NCBI RefSeq assembly: GCF_030704535.1
Contig: NC_081820.1
Location: 5,739,501 to 5,803,500 of the forward strand
Source of the DNA: Vitis vinifera
Lineage: Eukaryota > Streptophyta > Magnoliopsida > Vitales > Vitaceae
Direction: 5' to 3'
Length of the DNA stretch: 64,000 bases
Shown: positions 60,334 to 64,000 of the stretch, in pieces
Layout: the number at the start of each line of letters is the position of its first letter
Position numbering within the stretch: the first letter of the stretch is position 1
Notes under the pieces: model-generated
What the model was told of the DNA's origin: nothing
The model's database searches: none
Seen by the model: only the letters and a program-made list of their open reading frames with translations
Translations under genes and position numbers: made by a program

Positions 60334-61387
60334 AAATTTACAACACTTTTTATAATGTTAATTGAAAGTTATCTTTTAAAGAAATAATTTTAATTTAAAT
60401 ATGAAAATATATTTTCAAAAAAAAAAAAAAATCAAAATCGAATTGAAATTAAATTATTTAAAAGTACTGTAAATTCATCGCCAACGTCTGTGGACCCCGC
60501 ATTTCGGCTCATGCGTTTCCCACTCGATGGCGAAACTCGCTTTTTATTTTGAAAAATTGATTTTATTTGATTAAGAAAATGACTTGGAGTCGCCATTTTG
60601 TGGACCCTGTATTTCGGCTCAATGCGTTTCCCACTCGATGGCGAGCTCGATTTTTATTTGAAAAATTATGATTTTTATTTATTAAGAAAATGACTTGGAG
60701 TCGCCACTTATTTTTGTTTTATTTTTTAAAGGGTAAACAAAATAAGAAAGAAAACACTAAGTGTGACTCCTTATTTGGAAAAGGTGATCTGCGAAAAATC
60801 AGATCGGGTTCGAGGGTCAGGTTACTTATCAGGAAGGTACGGTGGAGACCGTAACACCCCTCTAAGTCCCTAAAATGGGTCTCTACTAATAGAATGAAGC
60901 TGACATGACATCTAATAAGGAAAATCAATGAATACCCGGAACTATCATGCACATACGAGAATCAAGGCATGCATATAGAAATACTAGAATGGCAATAGAT
61001 ACGTACCTGGGCAACGAGCCACCATAAGCTTATCAAAAAGTGAGGTTAATGCACAATTAAGAAATAATTTCGAGCATGTCATAGAGCATAATAACATCAA
61101 TCATGCATGTCAATCAAATTAAACAAACAATCAATCAATCATAAGGAAATCGCATATGTTGGACCTCCCACCAAAGCCCGATCTATTTTGTATGAATTAA
61201 TTTCGTAAACTCCATCACTCGGAATTATAGAGTTTAAATTCATGCTTATTTTAAATCATTTTAAAATCATGAAAAATTCGAAAGTTGCTTGCCGAAAAGA
61301 AAATGGCGGCCAAATTTATTGAAAATGGGATCTTGGGAACCTCAAGTAAATGCTCTAAGGATGAAGAAAAAGGGGGAACATCGGTCG

Positions 61388-61865
61388 GACAGAATTCTGG
61401 ATGCGAGATATTTGGGGAAGGTTGAACGTCGGCGGATAGGATTCCGGATGTGAGATATCCGGAGAAGGTGAAAAGTCGGCCGGGTAGAATTCTGGATGTG
61501 AGATATCCGAATGGAATGGCGGCAAAGAAGAATTCCGGGTGTGAGACATCCGGATGGAATGGCGGCGGGGCAGAATTCCGAATGTGAGACCTCCGAGTGG
61601 AGTGGGCGGCAGAGAAGAATTCTGGATGTGAGACATCTGGATAAGGTAGAACGTTGGCGGGCGGGATTCCAGATGTGAGACATCCGGGTGGAATGACGGC
61701 GGAGAGGAATTCCGGATGTGAGACATTCGGATGGAATGATGGCGAAGAAGGATTTCGGATATGAGACATCTGGGTGGAATGGCGGCGGAGAAGAATTCCG
61801 GGTGTGAGACATCCGGGTGGAATGTTGGCGGAGAAGAATTCCGGATGCGAGTTATCCGGGTGGAA
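61388..61865 (+). repeat. Hairpin-forming minisatellite inside the solo LTR
   Basis: About eleven imperfect units of 42-60 bp, each built around CCGGATGTGAGACATCCGG, an inverted repeat with 8-base arms and a 3-base loop, followed by TGGAATGGCGGCGGAGAAGA. The repetitive proteins readable on the minus strand (CLTPGILLRRHS-like) are artefacts of this repeat. Confidence 0.9.
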
Positions 61866-62785
61866 TGAGCTATGCCACGCGTCGCAAGGGGTTGTCTGCG
61901 TGCGAGGGAGGGAGAGAGCCACGTGGCATTTTTTAGGGAGGATCCCACAGGTAGGTGAAGGTTTAGAGAGAGAAACGGGTTTGGTGGGTTATATGGATAT
62001 GGAGGTTTGGGTGAGTAGTTTTAATGGGTAAGTGAAGGATAGCGTGCACTCGTGAGACTCCATGTAAGTGAGGGAGTGGAATGGAGAATGAATGAGAGGA
62101 AAATGGGTGTGGTGGAGGATGCTTGATTCCTACAAGCTAACGAATCTCCTCTCTAGAAAATGCCAAGAATAGAGGAGAAGAGCAAAGAAAAAAAGGAAAA
62201 GAACAAACAAAAAAAAAACCAGGAAAAAGAATAGAGCAATGTATAAGGGGAGATAACGCCACTAAAACCAAGCTCTGCATCACGAAAACCAAAAGAGCTT
62301 TCAAAAGAGTCTGGTGGGAGGATCTCAATGAAATTAACACTCAAACACAGAATATATCCAACATGCAGCTCATACGGGAGAAAACAAAGATCAAATAAAC
62401 AAAAGTCCGAAACAGGTTTTCTTCCTTAGGTAATCAAAGCAAACATCTCAATATCAACAAGGAACCTAAGGTGATCCTAAAAAAAAGAAAAGATAAAGTA
62501 AGAGATAATCAAACCTGACTGATTTTTCTCCTACCTCTCCAAAAAAAATCCTTTTTCCCTTCCTCCTTCCGTTTTCTCCTTTTTTTTCCGTTGTTTTTCT
62601 CCTCTTTTTTCTTTTTCCACCCGCCCCTTTTTTTCTCTCCAGCCGTTCCCTTTTTGTTCACTGGTCAGCAAGCATGGCTTGCCCAACCACTCTCCCTGCT
62701 GCTGCACGCCTGCTGCCCTCGGCATCAAGCCCTCAGCTGCCTGACTGCCCTGTCCCATCTGGCCGGGATTCATGGTAAGAGAGAA

Positions 62786-62804
62786 GGGGGGGGGGGGGGG
62801 GGGG
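62786..62804 (+). repeat. Homopolymer G19
   Basis: Nineteen consecutive G, inside the solo LTR; length is likely unreliable in assembly. Confidence 0.9.
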
Positions 62805-62991
62805 TCCCCTCACAGAAAGTTCCTCCACGTGTCAAAGTCCTACTGCAACTTCGAAAACCGAGGTTGATTCCTTATGACCACTAAGGATGTAACATGTGGC
62901 CCGCTGTGATAGTGACACCTGGCTAAAAATGTGATCTGTAAAAACAAATAAAGAAAAAGCGACCCAGGCCTAAATGGGGGTCTACAACGTC

Positions 62992-64000
62992 ATTTTACTT
63001 CAACAATTTTTGTGATGATATATATATATATATATATGTATGTATCGAAGAAAGAAAAAAATCTATATAATTAAAATTAAATAAAATGATTTTATATTTA
63101 ACTGTAAATATCAAATATAATTAACATTAGTTAAAAATATAAAATTTTAAATTATTTAATTTTTATATTAAATAATTAACATAAATGAAATAAATTTAAA
63201 GTAACTTGTAAAAATAATTTATTGATTTTAAATTTACTTTTTATTTTATTTTATTTTTACACATTTTCTCTCAAATTTCTCGTGAACCAAGTATAACCTT
63301 CATCTCCATTATTGTAAGTGTATAAAAAAAGAAAAAAAATTAAATCGTTAAATAAATGTTCAAATAATAGGACTCCGATATAAAGAATAAGAATAAGGTT
63401 ATTCAAATCTATGAGTCAAAACTAAACCAATGAGATCTATCTAAATGTATTTTTACATGACTTGATTGATCGTATTTTTTGTAGATACATTTTCGTTATC
63501 ATAGACGGACCCACATTACATATATGGCTATTCTTATATAGTATCAAGATTAATGGAAATGTGAATCGCATGTTGAGTAACGCCAAAAAAAGGACAAGCA
63601 AATTCTAGTGGAGAAGAAATTGAAATTGAAATTGAATCAGCTCAACCATGCACTTTTTCGTTATCTGGTGTTGACTTGGTGAACTGCTCCATTTAGCTTC
63701 TCTTTAATTTATCTATTTGTTGATGGAATTATGGAGTATGAGTTGAATATATCGACAGAACATGTGAAGTAATGGAGGAAGAAATTGGATCTACTGCTTC
63801 ATTTATGAAACATGTGCTTATCCTCAGCTACCATTGCCAATGGAGGTGTCAAGTGTATTTTGAATACACACTTACATCAAAAGAACAAAACTAGTGGAGG
63901 ACAAATTGAATTACTAACTTCACATTTAGATGCCTTTAAAATATAATGCATAAGTAAAAAAATAAGTTTAATAAGAAAATTTAAAAAAAAAAACTAAAAT
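62992..64000. other. AT-rich spacer, (TA)n at 63018-63037
   Basis: No gene recognised. A short TA run and poly-A tracts only. Confidence 0.6.

Larger units (their letters stand above)
60489..62986 (+). mobile_element. Solo LTR, about 2.5 kb, TSD ACGTC
   Basis: Starts TGTGGACCCC and ends GGGGTCTACA, flanked on both sides by ACGTC (60484-60488 and 62987-62991). The LTR 5' end is tandemly duplicated: 60489-60598 (110 bp) and 60599 onward both begin TGTGGACCC and include CCCACTCGATGGCGA and GACTTGGAGTCGCCA. No gag or pol and no second LTR, so it is best read as the product of LTR-LTR recombination. A truncated relative lies at 16022. Confidence 0.85.

Noticed and set aside
61251..61948. Three overlapping minus-strand frames of 156-223 codons with protein-like repeats
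   Set aside because: All three frames are open because the region is a minisatellite without stops; it lies inside a solo LTR.
62531..62884. Frames near the G19 run
   Set aside because: Low-complexity GA/CT-rich sequence inside the solo LTR.

Overview
This is plant nuclear DNA: AT-rich, dominated by transposable elements, and carrying single-exon AP2/ERF transcription factor genes. The ERF type and the LTR families look like grapevine (Vitis) or a close relative. That identification rests on recognition only, and no database was searched.

Layout. 1-14.8 kb (+) is a decayed Mutator-like (MULE) composite. It holds the 3' end of a mudrA-type transposase (SWIM finger and zinc knuckle), a broken multi-exon gene with a plant-mobile-domain-like part and a C48/Ulp1-like protease part, a small viroplasmin-like (RNase HI N-terminal) ORF with a hydrophobic tail, and a roughly 310-360 bp tandem array rich in CCTTGTAC. 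16.5-21.8 kb (block A) and 25.3-31.2 kb (block B) are a direct segmental duplication. Each block carries two minus-strand group IX ERF genes. Block A has an intact 278-aa ERF and a C-terminally truncated 264-aa ERF. Block B has a near-identical 278-aa ERF and a clearly dead ERF. Between the blocks (about 22.4-25.3 kb) lies an inverted, internally deleted copy of the MULE composite. 31-49 kb is gene-poor and AT-rich: a tRNA-derived SINE with target-site duplication, a MITE-like element, a 395-bp tandem duplication, a degenerate Ty1/copia element on the minus strand, and a dispersed repeat pair. A fifth, intact ERF gene of 242 aa lies at 49.95-50.68 kb (+) with a good TATA box.

53.4-60.3 kb is a structurally complete but coding-dead Ty3/gypsy Tat-like retrotransposon. 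It has both LTRs, a 5-bp duplication AAATT, PBS, PPT, gag, RT, RNase H and integrase remnants, and an antisense spliced coiled-coil ORF near the 3' LTR. 60.5-63.0 kb is a 2.5-kb solo LTR of another family, flanked by ACGTC. It contains a hairpin-forming minisatellite and a 110-bp duplication of its own 5' end.

The functional content is therefore three intact ERF genes plus one truncated ERF gene, likely stress, defence or ethylene-responsive regulators of the ERF5/ERF6 type. They sit in a cluster that has been expanding by segmental duplication while some copies decay. Everything else that codes is transposon remnant.
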